DNA of 64,000 nt from Massospora cicadina (GCA_022478985.1 JAKSZP010014519.1:1-64000), one strand, 5' to 3'; positions 20,311-31,894 are shown, counted from the first letter of the stretch. Program-made: numbers and translations. Notes: generated by a model not told the origin, from the sequence alone.

Positions 20311-20855
20311 ATAAATAACATCTATTGTTTCCAGCCACTTCAGCTCTTCATCAAGATGGGGGAAGCAGTGGTCACCATTCTTCCATATGAACGTGCAGTC
20401 AGTAGCCTGCCTTCTGTTGTTTTTGTCTGGTCAATTGACAGTTTTATATAAGGCTCATGGATGGATGGATGAATTCCTTCATGGTTGTATTGTCCCATTA
20501 TCATCTAATTTCCCTTGGTCCTCCCTTAAAATGGGACTTTAACGAATGGATTTGGCGACTTAGCCTTTGTTTCTGATCCAATGTCAAATCAGTATCCATA
20601 TTGGTTCCAGGGCCTGACATCGTCTATGCGCCCAAGTTGGTTTGCTAAAGCTCAGATGCTTTAGATTGATGGAAGACCTGCCTGGGGAGGAATTGATCGA
20701 ACTCCTTATTCGCTCCAATTTTGCTCCCTTAAATAGACCTGATCTTCCCCCTGATTTAGTTGCAATCTTTATTGTCAGTAGAATTGAACTCATAATCCAT
20801 TTTACAGAATTACGCCTATTCTTATTACCAATGAAAACTAGCACCAGAGCACAGC
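20293..20855 (+). pseudogene. Short remnant between H and the B protease (gag end)
   Basis: About 560 bp lie between H and the protease, too little for a full gag. The frame 20642-20929 (…ELIELLIRSNFAPLNRPDLPP…) leads straight into the protease and probably is the gag-protease linker. No zinc knuckle or capsid core is visible, so most of gag is missing or unrecognisable. Confidence 0.4.
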
Positions 20856-21060
20856 AGGTGCCCTTTGAGGCCTTGGTTGACACTGGAGTAGTGGGCAACT
20901 TCATGAGCTGGAGTTGGCTCAGCAGCTGAAATTAGACTTGGACCTGGGGCTTGAAGTGTTGGTTACTTTGTTGGCCTCCTACCATCATACAAAGTATGGC
21001 ATCCAGTACCTTTCTCAGTTCACAGTTTAGTTTTTAGAAATCACTTATTGGCGATGCTTA
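20856..21060 (+). pseudogene. Aspartic protease of chromovirus B
   Basis: FEALVDTGVVGNFMS carries the active-site D-T-G intact at 20879-20887, in the usual 'aLvDsGat.nFi' setting. A stop near 20928 ends the frame, and frameshifted remnants continue toward 21050. Confidence 0.65.
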
Positions 21061-21399
21061 ACCTCATATTCAAGTAATTTTGGGTGTGGGTTGGTGGCGT
21101 CAGCAGCGTGTGAGAAATCATATTCAAGTCTAATATGCTGTCATTTTCCAATGGTCAGATGGAGGGTGAATTCACATTTCTGGACACCCTCAATAAATCT
21201 CAAAATTGTAGCTCTGTCATAACCCTTATTTCTCCCATAGGTCTCCCACTGAATTTCCTGCAGCGTTGATGAGCCTCTCAAAGAATTTTTGATTCCAAAA
21301 AGGCCAATTGCCTTCCCCATATAAGGAATTTAGTTTGAACTTTTGAACAACAATGGAAGTAGTGAATATAAAATTCCCACTGTAACCGCATATGTCAGA

Positions 21400-22110
21400 G
21401 GAGGAGGCTGCCATCAATGCATGGTTGGATGACATGCTAAATAAGGGTTAGTTGTTTAAGGAGACATCCCCCGTTGCCTCTCCCATTGTCCTTGCCATGA
21501 AAACAGATGGATCTTACCATCTCTGCATGGATTATGGCCACCTCAACAATATCACAGTCCATGGCCCCTACCCACTGTCATTTTGAACAGACAATCGGCC
21601 AAGCAATTTCAAAGTTGAAAGTGTTTTCAAAACTTAATATAGCTAATGCCTTTAATCAATTTGGGTAGCTAAAGGTCAATAATGGCTTACCGCTTTGTGG
21701 ACTAGATGAGGAATATTCCAGGTTCAGTTAATGCCTTTCAGGCTGCAGAATGCACCTGCAACCTTCAAAAGGATGATTGATAGTGTGATGGGAGATCTCC
21801 AATTTACATGCATGGTCACATATATTGATGACACCCTGGTATACCCTCCTCCCCAAGCAACATGAGAAAGGCTTGGAGGCAGTAGTGGCTATCTTACATA
21901 AGACTGGTTTTTTCGTCAAGCCGTCAAAAAGCGTTTTTATATCAGGTGTAGGTCACTTTCTTTGGCAATCTCATCTTAAAAGATGGGTACGCCATTCCGC
22001 CCATTAAGCTAGATGCCATCCATGAATGGCCAACTCCAACGACACAAAAGCAACTGAGAAGCTTCTTGGGTACCATTATATTACTGAAAAAATTCTCTCC
22101 CACACTTTCA
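21400..22110 (+). pseudogene. Reverse transcriptase of chromovirus B
   Basis: The boxes run in order: SPVASPIVLAMKTDGSYHLC (near 21465-21525), MDYGHLNNITVHGPYPL, then after frameshifts QLMPFRLQNAPATFKRMIDS near 21730-21785, then VTYIDDTLVY with the YxDD box intact at 21821-21832. The thumb is broken but traceable to about 22100. Stops such as the TAG after DDMLNKG show it is not functional. Confidence 0.75.
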
Positions 22111-22229
22111 CAGTTAGCCGCACCACACTATCCACTCACGGGAAAAAACGTTACCTTTCACTGAACGCCCAAGTGCCAGCAGGCATTCTATTTAATTAAA
22201 GAGGTGTTTTTGTTACTTCAAATCCCTAA

Positions 22230-22640
22230 GCATGCAGATCCCTCTAAACAATATATAGTAGCATGCGATGCATCTTCCACTGAGATAGGGGCTGTATTGC
22301 TCCAAGAGCATGATGGGCTGGAACACCCGGTTATCTATTTTTCTATCAAGTTTTCGTCCACTGAGCAATCCTGGGCCATCTAAAACAAGGCGTTGATAGC
22401 TGTGGCTTGCCATAACCAACTGGCGGTATATCTTTCTAGGTGCTCAGAACGTTTTGACTGTGCGTATGGACCAACAAGCTCTTTTATTTACGCAAGACAC
22501 AAAGGATGGTGCACAGGCTGGCCTGAACCTACTAGGATTTGTGCAGCTTTAACTTCAAATACAAGTTTTTTAAGGGACCACTGAATATCCGTCCTAACTT
22601 TCTAAGTCTCAATCCTACACTTTGCCCAGATGAATCAGAT
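22230..22640 (+). pseudogene. RNase H of chromovirus B
   Basis: KQYIVACDASSTEIGAVLLQ (near 22240-22300) matches the first RNase H strand with its catalytic Asp. It is followed by HPVIYFSIKFSSTEQSWAI, a TAA in place of a Glu-region codon, and ALIAVACHNQLAVYL. Beyond 22450 it is frameshifted. Confidence 0.65.
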
Positions 22641-22879
22641 GAGGCGGATCTCTTCACGGTCATTACCCCCACTCAAATCTTGGCCATTATTCTATCACGG
22701 GTTTGGCTGCAGATTTAGCTTTAAACGCAGATTTGGTTTTGTGGGCCTTAGTAGCACAGACGTCATGTGAAGAAGGGGTGTAACTTTTGAAGTTGTTGTC
22801 CCTCCCTTTCTTCAGGCATTCCCTCAATTATCCGGCTAAGGGACTCAATCAATTTAGGTTGTGGGTGTGGGTCCCTCAT

Positions 22880-23720
22880 CACCTCTGAGCCGAGGTCATT
22901 TAAGCTCTTCAAAATCCCCTGATATTCAGTTACCTAGGAAATAAGAAATGTATCGATTTAGTAGAGTGTGCCTTTAAGTGGCCAGGCTTGTTAAAGGATT
23001 TTCTGGCATGTACTTCAAGCTATGTGACTTGAGCGACGACCAAATTGGACCGGTCTGTAAAGAATAGCCTTCTTCACCCCTTGCAGCAGGAAGAGGAGCC
23101 TTGGACATCAGTATTCGTGAACCTAATTGTTGAGCTTCCCAGCTCCAAGGAGCTCATAGCGGTCATAATGGTCGTAAACCACTTCACTAAATTATCCCTG
23201 TTTATCCTGTGCTCCTCCACCATTACTTCTGAATAAACTGCCCGCCTATTTGTGCGCTATGTGTTTATAATGCTTAGACTCACGCAGAGAATCAGTAAAG
23301 ACTGCAGGACCCAATTCAGGCACGGTTTTTGGACAAGCTCTTGGCGATTTTGAAAATCATTCCCGTCACTCCACTACGTACCATCCACTTTCAGATGGAC
23401 AAATAGAACGAGTCAAACATGGCTTTGAACAGTACCTGCAGTGCTATGCTGCAGCCGCTCAGGATACCTGGGTAGACGACCTTCACCTCACCCAGTTTGC
23501 ATATATTAATGGAACACATGCATCCACTGGTTTTTCCCTTTATGAAGCGATCTTGGGGTATAACCCATCATTTTCAGTTAGCCCATGACTTCTCCCATAG
23601 GTACCAGTTGCAGCCAATCATGCTCAGCACATTTGTGCCATACAGCCCTTGGTTTGAGAGCCCTTAACCAAGGTCATAAGTGATCATAAACGATTCACAG
23701 ATTAGAGCTCCCAGCGTATG
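22880..23720 (+). pseudogene. Integrase of chromovirus B, first catalytic Asp changed to Asn
   Basis: The zinc-binding region is only traceable (KWPGLLKDFLACTSSY near 22975). The core starts VIMVVNHFTKLSLF, where the usual Asp is AAC (Asn) at 23177-23179, a G-to-A change. Then come a degraded second Asp region (ISKDCRTQF near 23290) and YHPLSDGQIERVKHGF near 23380-23425, which keeps the catalytic Glu. TAA at 23234-23236 and frameshifts interrupt it. Confidence 0.7.
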
Positions 23721-23901
23721 TATTAATGGTAGTTTCACACGTTATGCTCAACACGAGCCACTTGATTGTGCAGGTGCCCTCGGTTAATTTCACAATTAAA
23801 TGCTTGAGCCCTCATTTGGTGGAAGAAGGCTTGGGAAAAAGCGCCTTACGTTTGAAATTGCTGCCCACTAGAAGCAACAACCAGTCTTCCATGTCTCTCA
23901 G

Positions 23902-24189
23902 TTGTCCACACTCAAGGGGATGATCTTATCAGAACTGAAGCCCGTTGTGATAAAGGATGCAGGGGAAGCTGAAGCTGAGGGCATCCTGGCTTCCCACAAT
24001 TCAAGCCAATCAGTCCAATATTTAGTCACATGGAAAGGCTATCAGGCCTACAAAAATAGCTGGGTGGCGCTTGGGACAGTTCCAACTTCTCAAAACTCAT
24101 CTAGGCCTTTCATGCTACCCAACCTGACACTCCTTAACCTCCCCCAAAATTGCAACTCTAATGGGGATCAAGTTGCCCAAGGCCCATAA
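23902..24189 (+). pseudogene. C-terminal chromodomain of chromovirus B
   Basis: The open frame contains EAEGILASHNSSQSVQYLVT followed by WKGYQAYKNSWV. This matches the chromodomain pattern: E.E.IL, then Y.VkWkGY, then an N/D-S/T-W motif that forms the helix start. Some aromatic cage positions (Y, W) are visible. Location directly after the integrase and before the 3' LTR is the chromovirus arrangement. In the family this module binds H3 tails carrying K9 methylation and guides insertion. Confidence 0.8.
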
Positions 24190-24252
24190 GGATGTGGCCC
24201 TCGCTCAATATCCTAGTAGTGGCTCTCCATCTTTGGGAAAAGGGATGGATAA

Positions 24253-25523
24253 TGTAAGTCCGAGGGAGCGCCCTCTCCGCTCAGACTAGGTGGCAATCAA
24301 TTCCCATTCAAAAAGGTTCACAAAGGCCAGCTTCCCCTCTCATCTCCAAAAACCACGCCCAGGTGATAGATGAGCTGTGGGTCACATCTTACCATTTGGG
24401 ACACCTCCACCTATTACAGTATTAACTTTGGGTGAATTGTCACTGAAAACAAGAGGATTTGTGTCAAATTTTTAAAGCTTTGGCAATTACATGAGGTAAA
24501 GGGTCAAATGGTCTGAGGTTAACGAGCCTTTAAAATCAAGGCCTGACATCCCAAACCATTGGCAATAAATCCTGACTGACATGTAATTTCAGAAAATAAA
24601 GCGTCTAGTGTCAAGTCTTTGGCAAAACTCGCTGTTGCTATCAGGCCATTGGGAAAAGCTGCCAGTGTGGAAACCCTCCCTGAAAGAGTCATAATTTTCA
24701 TCTGTTGAATCTCTCTTGGTCAAATGTTTGCCAAAGCGACCAGGTGCAAGCGGGTTTAGACACCCCAAACCTATTCCCAACCTCTTGGGACATTTTATGT
24801 GAGGGTGGCCTTATGAGGTTTTTATTTCCAATTGGGTGAGAAACTATAACACAATTTCCAGAACCGCGTTTAATCTACAATTTGGGCATCCGTGGATGAA
24901 CTGACACTGACTCAGTCCACCAACAATGATTTTTCAGCTAGCTCTAAATAAGTTCATTTATCACCCTCTATCAAAGTTTTCAAGGTTAGGTTAATTCTCA
25001 TGGGCCCCAATCCTACACTTTTTTAATATATTCTCCAATCAATTGGCTATATAAGCTGTCATACACTAAGAAAATTGAGAGTCAATTCTCTTATTTTATT
25101 TTATTAAAGATCTTCCCATGACCAAATTTATTCTATCAAGTTCGAGTTTTTCTTTGCTGAACCCCTGTGACATCTGCAATGTGGCCTTACAGGCCTCGTA
25201 TCAACTGGGTTGTCCCAGTCATGCTATTAACTTTGGTCCCCACTATAATCGATTAAGCTTATCATGTCAAGGACGTTATGGAATTTTCCCTATTCTAGCA
25301 GCTCCCTACGCTCAGGCCCATTAACCTTGAGGCTGCAACAGCTTGGTATCTCACCGGGTTGTTTTTATATTTGCAGCCTGTCAGCACTCCATTGTCACTC
25401 ATTTCCCAGCACATTTAAACGTTGTTTGAGCAGCAATGTCCCTGGCATTCTGGCCCGCATTTTGTGTGCTTTTGCATCCTAGCTGGCGATCCAGTCTAAA
25501 CTTAGTATGCCGCTCTCCTGACA
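24253..25523 (+). repeat. 3' LTR of chromovirus B (1271 bp)
   Basis: It begins TGTAAGTCCG right after a purine-rich stretch (GGGAAAAGGGATGGATAA, 24235-24252) that serves as polypurine tract. It ends CTCTCCTGACA and is followed by the target duplication ATGTG. It aligns with both parts of the interrupted 5' LTR. Confidence 0.85.
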
Positions 25524-25528
25524 ATGTG

Positions 25529-25899
25529 CTGGCTAGTTAGAAGTATAGTTGAGGTCGAAATTGATTACGCTACATTTATGCATACACGGCCTGATGCAAA
25601 TGTGAGCTCTTCGTTATTAAATTAGCATCATTGGGGAAATCGCTGGGAAAATTAAGGATGAGAATACCTTACAAATTAATTTTGATCACTGTATGGAGGG
25701 CCTAGTGGAGGAGGGTTTTTTATGGGGGCAGCGGCTGTGTTGACAGCCTTAAGGTGAATGTTTTTGTTAATTGTATAGACATTAAATGGGCTGAAATTAT
25801 GGTGAGAATTTGAATTATAGGATGTGAGATAAGTTAAGTCCAGTCAAAGTCAAATTTGATTTATAAAACCATTCTTCATAGTCAATCCAAATAAGAGCC
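25529..25899 (+). pseudogene. Right-hand part of the remnant split by chromovirus B
   Basis: A coding-like stretch (KDENTLQINFDHCMEGLVEEG near 25645-25710, then FLWGQRL) continues the plus orientation of 15865-15985. I could not identify a family, and the join across B is inferred only from the clean target duplication. Confidence 0.3.
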
Positions 25900-26693
25900 T
25901 TAAAATTTTGAATCATTCAGTGCTGGGCCAGCAACAGGAGTTGGTTAGGTGGTAAGAGCTAATTGGCCGTGCACAGTAAGCCATGGTAGCTCCACTGGTG
26001 CATGAGCTGTAATCTGCTAAGGAATAGTTTTAGTGGAAAAATCTTTATTAGCTCGCAGTGGGAGAAGCGCCTTAGTGGATGAGGTGATGAGGGAGAATTG
26101 ATCCCCAATTAAAAAATTCAGCAAAACAGTGGCAGAGTTAATGCCAGATTGAGAAGCAGCGGAAGAAGCTTCAGCTGAAACATTTGAGCACTTGCACTTT
26201 AAATGGTCAGTTCAAAGCACATGAGATAGATAACGCTGCCACTTTTGAAGCATGCCTAGTAGTGATGATAAGGGGCGGATCTGATCATGGCGGGGGTTAT
26301 TGTGATGTGGGTGTTGAAATGAAAGGGGTGAATTGTTGCAAAAGCATGAGACCCTGTGAGGTGATCAGCACCATTGAGAACAGCCAACTGTAGCATAGGG
26401 TCAGTACCGTAGGTTGCCAATCCCTCTGTGATTTTGTAATGGAGGCACATAGGGGAGAGGTAGGAAGGCAGGATAGAAAACAGGACCACTAGTGTGGCCT
26501 CATCTGGCAGCCAAGTTTAGATGGTCAGATTGGGTGTGCTTAGATAAATTAACAGCAGCTGTGCTGCCACTATGGCTTGAGATTTATGGGAGAAGCTGAG
26601 GCTAAAATACCCCTTGAAGGGGCAGAAACCTATAATTCCAACGGGTTATTATGCCACCCTAGCCATCTTGATAATGGCCACGCTTGCGTAAGA
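25900..26693 (-). pseudogene. Second, older copy of the H zinc-knuckle gene
   Basis: The minus frame 26489-26256 (VLFSILPSYLSPMCLHYKIT…GLATYGTDP) aligns with VVSFANLPSHLPPQVLYDQL…GLMAYGTQP of H. Upstream, YASVAIIKMARVA…GFCPFQG aligns with YANKAIIDLATTA…DFRPFKG. Stops are frequent. Element D has inserted at the codon corresponding to H residue Tyr of the YAN segment, and similarity may resume at 50147 (GGGAA). The part left of about 26100 is Ala/Ser-rich but no longer aligns. Confidence 0.55.
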
Positions 26694-27437
26694 TGTCAGA
26701 CAATAACATGTTTGTAATTGTGGAAAGAGTCTAAGTTGTTATATAAGTCTATTAATACACAAAAAACCTTGGTTGATTCTTAGTAGAATCCCTCAGATTA
26801 AAAATAAAGCTAACCTCCACTCCTCAGCTAAATAGCTCTATTGTTAGTAGTAGGGTTACGTTAAACCAGTGGCGGAATCAGTGGAGCCATCATGAGGTTT
26901 TTTTATACTATCTACAATTTAGTTCAAACTTCTGAGCGGAGACCACCCCCTTTTATAATTCTGAAGAGGGTTTAGGGGATTAAAATATTGTATTAACCAA
27001 TTGCCCCTTAGGAGCTCAGATAATTGACCAAACAAGCCCTATGTGCAAAATGGCTGACTGTCAGGATTGTTTTAAAATTCTTCCCCCATGATTATGCTAT
27101 ACCAAAAGTTGAACTCATATCTATAATCCAAGTCCAATTGAGATATCCATGGCCTAACCTGAATTCCCTTTAATCTAACTATTAGCCTCAAGAAATCATA
27201 TATACTAAGCGGCACCAAATAAGTGTTTGCTTTTTATCCCTAGTTTTGACTTAATAAAATTACTATAAAAAATTAAACTATTAATATTATCAGAGTTATT
27301 TTAAAAATTAAATTTGTGGTTAAACTTCCCCTACAATATTTAACAGCAGGTGAGAGTATTGACACTTAAGCAACTGCTTATATTGTTAGAATTCTGTGCA
27401 AAAGCAGCAAAGAAATAACCATGTCGGGATTCCAACA
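26694..27437 (+). repeat. 5' LTR of element D
   Basis: It starts TGTCAGACAATAACATG and ends TTCCAACA, two bases before the primer-binding site. Shared blocks with 49407-50146 include 'gtagtagggtta' and 'tgagcggagac', and an 'attgttaRaattctgtg' block near the end. Confidence 0.8.
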
Positions 27438-27439
27438 AG

Positions 27440-27458
27440 TGATGCTCACTACAAGGGC
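27440..27458 (+). other. Primer-binding site of element D
   Basis: TGATGCTCACTACAAGGGC follows the LTR end CAACA by two bases. It matches 17 of 19 bases of TGGTGCTCACTACAGGGGC, found on the minus strand at 54670-54688, and both differences are G-to-A. The complement ends in …GAGCACCA, a tRNA 3' end with CCA. Confidence 0.75.
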
Positions 27459-27479
27459 CTGTACACCACAAACATTTAC

Positions 27480-28990
27480 ATAAAAAAGTGGAGGCGGTTT
27501 GGATGATTAAACCTCACAACCTCCACGTTGCATAATCTTAGGCTAGCTGCTTTAGGACAGCAATTAGCCAGTGCTTTTCTCGACACAAAAAGCTCAAACA
27601 GCACCCTTTAGGGCCCTCATGGGGCCTTACCTGTTATTCAAAAATCCCCTTTCATAGACAAGTTTATCCTGGGCGAGGGCAGTATTGCTTGCTTTCTCTT
27701 TGTTTATGAATCGGGTATGGAAGGAACAACTGACCATCAGAAGATCAAGTACATCCTCCCAAGCCTGAGTCAGGTGTTGCAGGAGATAATAGTTCTAAAC
27801 ATGGCCACCATCAGTACGGGGAGGAGGCTAAGCAAGCCCCTTTGAAGAGTTTGGCTTCACCCAGAATTTGATAAGAAAAAAACAGGCCTTTATGGGCCCT
27901 AGCCTGCAAAAGGGAAAATCAATCGCCGCTTTTGTTGCTCGAATCTATCATGAAGACCATCCCTATTGCTTTCAATGATGCTATCTCTAGACAACGCTGT
28001 TCCTTCTAACTTGGCTGGATTAGAGCTCCACTCTTGACAGCGATAAATATATCTTTAGTCAAACGCTCCTTCCAAAATATATGGGATATTAAGGAGGCTC
28101 TGTTAGTGGTGACTGACTTTTATGAAGCTCGAGCTTATGTAAAGAGCTCTAAGGCAAGATGCCACACTGATCCCTCTTGCTTCTTCTATGGCTGTCTCCC
28201 TCTTGAATTCTGCTCACTTGGTGCTGCAGCAACAATATGCTCATTCATCTTGTGAGGATATCCAGAGGATATGGAAGTGACGGGCATTGTTCTATTCCAT
28301 CTTCAGCTCTCAAAGGTTGGCTGGTGAAGTCAATCATCACTTTGCCTTGCTCCCCTCAATCTTCAAAGTGACCTTCTAAAGTGGTATCATCATTAAGTCC
28401 CTCCAATATGATGTCTCTATCCCCCTCAGCCTCTACTATGGCCTTCCTTAGTATGAAACCTATGACCAGGGGGAAGCCAAATTCCGCCACTTTCAAAAAA
28501 TGAATTTAGAGCCATGACCATTACAACGCCTCCTCCAAAAGTTAATAGGGTAGATGAGCGCCCCATGAGCCTCTCCTGAAACAAGGGAAGCCCTGAGCCT
28601 AGCTCACGCTCTATGAACTCCTTGACATACATCAATAATCCATCCAATGACAGATATGAAGGGAATTTTGAAGATGATACCTATTACGTCTTAGGACCCC
28701 AGTTGAAGTGAGGGTATCCAACAGGTTGGACCCTGAAAAAGTAGATACAGCAAGGATACCCCGCAGAGATTATCTACGTCAAGTGCTAAGGGGTTAGGAA
28801 GTTATTGGTACTGCCTGTGACACTTACCAGCTCATTGATATACTAATCTGATCCACACAGTGTGTTCATACCATACAGTCTATTCAAGATAATTACCCTG
28901 AAACTCTCAAAGACTTGCTTCTATTCCGGCTTTAAGAGATTTTAGCATTTTATCCAAACTGGGTGTAACCTTAACCAAGGTGGAGGTCAT
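27480..28990 (+). pseudogene. gag: gag region of element D
   Basis: Protein-like frames follow the leader: SPFIDKFILGEGSIACFLFV (near 27640-27700), then RRLSKPL and IPIAFNDAISRQRCSF-type segments near 27960-28010, with many stops. The general layout (gag between primer site and protease) supports the call. I find no clear zinc knuckle, and the frames 28034-28255 and 28426-28647 show no family features. Confidence 0.45.
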
Positions 28991-29290
28991 CAAAAGAGTA
29001 CAGGTCAAGACTATCCTTGACACTGAATCTCCTGAGAACGTTGTGTCATCAAAACTTATTAAAAAGATGATACTGGCTCCTGACCTCGACTACACTTAAG
29101 ATTTTGGAATTGCTGTTCCTGCCAGAACTTTTGCAATTGGTTCATACTATTCTCTGCCCATTCGATTTTGGGAAGCTTATCTAGAAAGACCAAGTTGTGT
29201 CTTTGGATAATAAAATAATACATATGATATACTTATTGGTACCTAATTTAATCTTGAGTAAGATGGGATCATCAATTTTAAGCAGGGCTA
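28991..29290 (+). pseudogene. Aspartic protease of element D, active-site Gly lost
   Basis: LDTESPENVVSSKLIKKMIL aligns with the proteases of A2 (VDSGAPINIASTKLVKKLKI) and E (IDMGSPVNVVSSEIIKQIKL). The D-T-G triad reads D-T-E at 29019-29027, a GGA-to-GAA type change. The flap region is fragmentary. Confidence 0.65.
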
Positions 29291-29870
29291 AATCTCCCTG
29301 CTTAACTATGAGGTTCCGCTGATTCTGACCAAGAATGAGCTTGATAAAAAGGAGTACGCTTGCACAGTTGAGTACCCCTTATCCGCCTTAATCACCACTA
29401 CAAGACGGCGTGGCAGAATACAAAGAAGCTGTTTGAATGAGTGGACGCTCTAGAGGGCATTCCTTTCTAAGCGTCCAAAGAGATTTTAATCAAGGCGGAT
29501 GAACAAAAAATTATTTACACTAATATTACCTTGCATGTTCCCCACAACTATCTATTGCACCAGACCCTGCGTTGATGGAGTCAGTCCTCTAGAGCCTAAA
29601 GTATTGCCCGGCGTACTAGACCCAGCCTATCAGCGACCTATCAATCTCCTGCTGGGGTATCTCTAGGAAGGACATGGTCGTAAAGAAGCATCAGGAGATC
29701 TGATAAGGCCTGATGATTCCTATTGAGAACATTAAGCAAGTTCACTGTATTGGCTCTATGTCAGATATGGGCTTACCTGCTGACTAATCGTTTTGTACTC
29801 TACCTACTTTTCATATCTCTGATGATTTAACCCCATCTGATCTTAACATAGTCCACACTCTACTAGAGGC
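29291..29870 (+). pseudogene. Linker between protease and reverse transcriptase of D
   Basis: This stretch has broken frames without recognisable catalytic motifs (for example GMSDMGLPAD-like text near 29760). By position it matches the spacer seen in A2 and F. Stops are frequent. Confidence 0.35.
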
Positions 29871-30660
29871 CTAAAGCGACATTTTCTCTAAATATGATAC
29901 CGGCTATGGGAACATGAAGGGTTGGAGTCATAACATTGACATTGAGGGATGCTCGTCCCATATGGTCCAAACCCTATTGCAAATCAATAGTTGAGGAGCT
30001 ACAAACGCAGACAGAGCTCAAACAGTTTTTAGACGCTGGGTTGCTGGTGCCTTCCTATAGCCCTTGGTCATCTAAAATTGAGCTAACAAAAAATAAAATG
30101 GATGCTATTGGGTAGTTATGGACTACCACAAACTGAAAAACCTCACAAAGAAGAATAGCTATACTATCCACCGTATTGATGACGCTCTGGCCCAACTTTT
30201 TGGATCCAAATTCTTTTCCATTATAGTTTGGATATTGGGTATTGGCAAAAGGATTTTTATCTCGAAGCTTAGGAGTATTGCGCACTTGTTTGCAGCGAAG
30301 GCCTGATCCAACCCACTTGGCTACCTCAGGAGTTGTGAAATGCGCATGCAACATTTCAGAGAGCGATGGATCACATTCTCCAGGTCTTAAACTGAGTTGT
30401 GTGATAGTCTACCTTAATGATATCACAGTTTTCTCCAAGACTTTCAACGAGCACCTTATGCACTTAAAGGAAATGTTTCAACGCTTGCGGGCATCTAACA
30501 TCAAACTGAATCCCTTCAATGTAATTTATTCTAGAAGAAGCTGGATTTCCTTGGGCACACTATTTCTCAGGATGGAATCAGCCCCTCCAAGATAAGGCTG
30601 AATCTATATTTAAGATGCTTGCGCCTAAAGCCCTTCATGATATTCAGGTGTTTTTGCATG
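29871..30660 (+). pseudogene. Reverse transcriptase of element D, catalytic Asp lost
   Basis: Boxes in order: ELKQFLDAGLLVPSYSPWSS near 30015-30070, then DYHKLKNLTKKNSYTIHRID DALAQLFGSKFF (30118-30215), then a frameshifted palm. The active-site box reads VIVYLNDITVFSKTF: the first Asp of YxDD is AAT (Asn) at 30416-30418. The next segment, HLKEMFQRLRASNIKLNP, is typical. It is inactive. Confidence 0.75.
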
Positions 30661-30759
30661 ATGGGGTAATACCATCAATTCGTTTTCAAATTCGCTTAGC
30701 TTAGTGAACCACTCATCCGCCTCTTGGCTAAGAAGACTACTTTATATTGGGGTGTTGAA

Positions 30760-31220
30760 CAAAAGGCCGCGTACTAGACCCTGAAGAAGTTATTTCAAAA
30801 AAGGCTGATCTTGCGCCACCCTGACTAAGGATTGCCCTTCATGTTGCTCACTGATGCCTTTAAATACGCTATTGGAACTATCTTGGCTCAATTGGATGAG
30901 CATGAGCTAGATCACCCTGTGTAAAATATCAGCAAGATGATCTTAAAAGCTAAATGTAACTACAGCATCAATGAGAAGGAGCGCCTTGCTTTATTGCTTG
31001 CTAAAAAATATTATCGCCCTTTCTTATATGACGTTTTCATTCAAAGTGGTTACTGACCCGCCTCCTTGAAGTGGTTGTATGATATGAAGGATCTCACTGT
31101 AAGGTTGGCTTGTTTGGCCTTGAAGCCCCAGCATTATGATATGACCATTGAGCATCGGTCTAGTAACACACCACATGAACGTTGATGGGCTGACGCAGCT
31201 TCCTGTCCTTCACTTAGCCA
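30760..31220 (+). pseudogene. RNase H of element D
   Basis: MLLTDAFKYAIGTILAQLDE (near 30842-30900) keeps the first catalytic Asp. ISKMILKAKCNYSINEKERL follows near 30930-30990, with the Glu region. The closing 'H..N..aD.Ls' is visible in a shifted frame near 31170 (HMNVDGLTQLP). Confidence 0.7.
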
Positions 31221-31289
31221 AAAGTGAAGCTGAGAGGTTATATGAGTTTCTAATGACTCCTGATACTTGAGCTGATAAGGATATACCCT

Positions 31290-31549
31290 TACGGAAGATG
31301 ATAGCACGGCACATCCTCAACCTAAAGTGGAGATTGAGAAATTATGCAAAAATTAGGGGCAAACTGGCTGCCCTGGATCCAGCCATCAGAGAGTACCTGT
31401 AATCTTGAAGTCTCATTCTATTCTAGGGCATAGCGGGGTAAGAAGAACCTTTAAGTGAGTTAAAGAGCGCTAATACTGGGAGGGCGTCATGGAAACCATC
31501 ACAAAAGTCATGGATGCCTGTCTGACCTTAAAAACAATACCACTCAAGA
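31290..31549 (+). pseudogene. Integrase of element D, N-terminal part
   Basis: LKSHSILGHSGVRRTFK… then YWEGVMETITKVMDACLTLK shows the His-His and one Cys of the HH-CC zinc-binding domain, the second Cys being replaced. The frame breaks at the target CCCAG (31550-31554) of element E and continues at 48526. Confidence 0.65.
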
Positions 31550-31554
31550 CCCAG

Positions 31555-31894
31555 TCTGGAAGTTTTGAATTACACTTCCTATGGGTCAGATTTTCTCTAA
31601 AAATTGCTTTAAGTGGATTCTCCAAAAATAATAACTTAAAGCAAAAATAGGTTAAAAATTGACCTAATTCTTTACTATTGAATGGATTGTTTATTTATAG
31701 GTTTTGATTTGATTCATAATCCATCAGTGCTAATTAATCTCTATGTGATCAAATCTTCAATCAATCGATCATAATGAAACTAATCTTATTTATTACCGTT
31801 GATAGATTGAGATAAATTAAGCTCTCCTTCTGATGAAGCCAGGGGAATTTATGGAGTAGAAATTTGGGGAAAATAGAATAAGGCGAAATCCTAA
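31555..31894 (-). repeat. 3' LTR of element E
   Basis: The plus-strand left edge TCTGGAAG and the body match 42895 onward, including 'ctatgtgatcaaatcttcaatc' and 'tccttctgatgaagcc'. On the minus strand a TATA-like CCTATAAATA lies near 31696. The end toward the interior has diverged (CTAA here, GACA in the other copy). Confidence 0.85.

Larger units (their letters stand above)
15986..25523 (+). mobile_element. Chromovirus B (chromodomain Ty3/Gypsy element)
   Basis: LTRs 15986-18420 and 24253-25523 start TGTAAGT. The 5-bp target ATGTG is exact at 15981-15985 and 25524-25528. Protease, reverse transcriptase, RNase H, integrase and a chromodomain follow on the plus strand. The 5' LTR holds a 1151-bp insertion, and between the 5' LTR and the protease an antisense zinc-knuckle gene replaces or interrupts gag. 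Chromodomains of such elements are known to steer integration to methylated histone H3. Confidence 0.88.
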
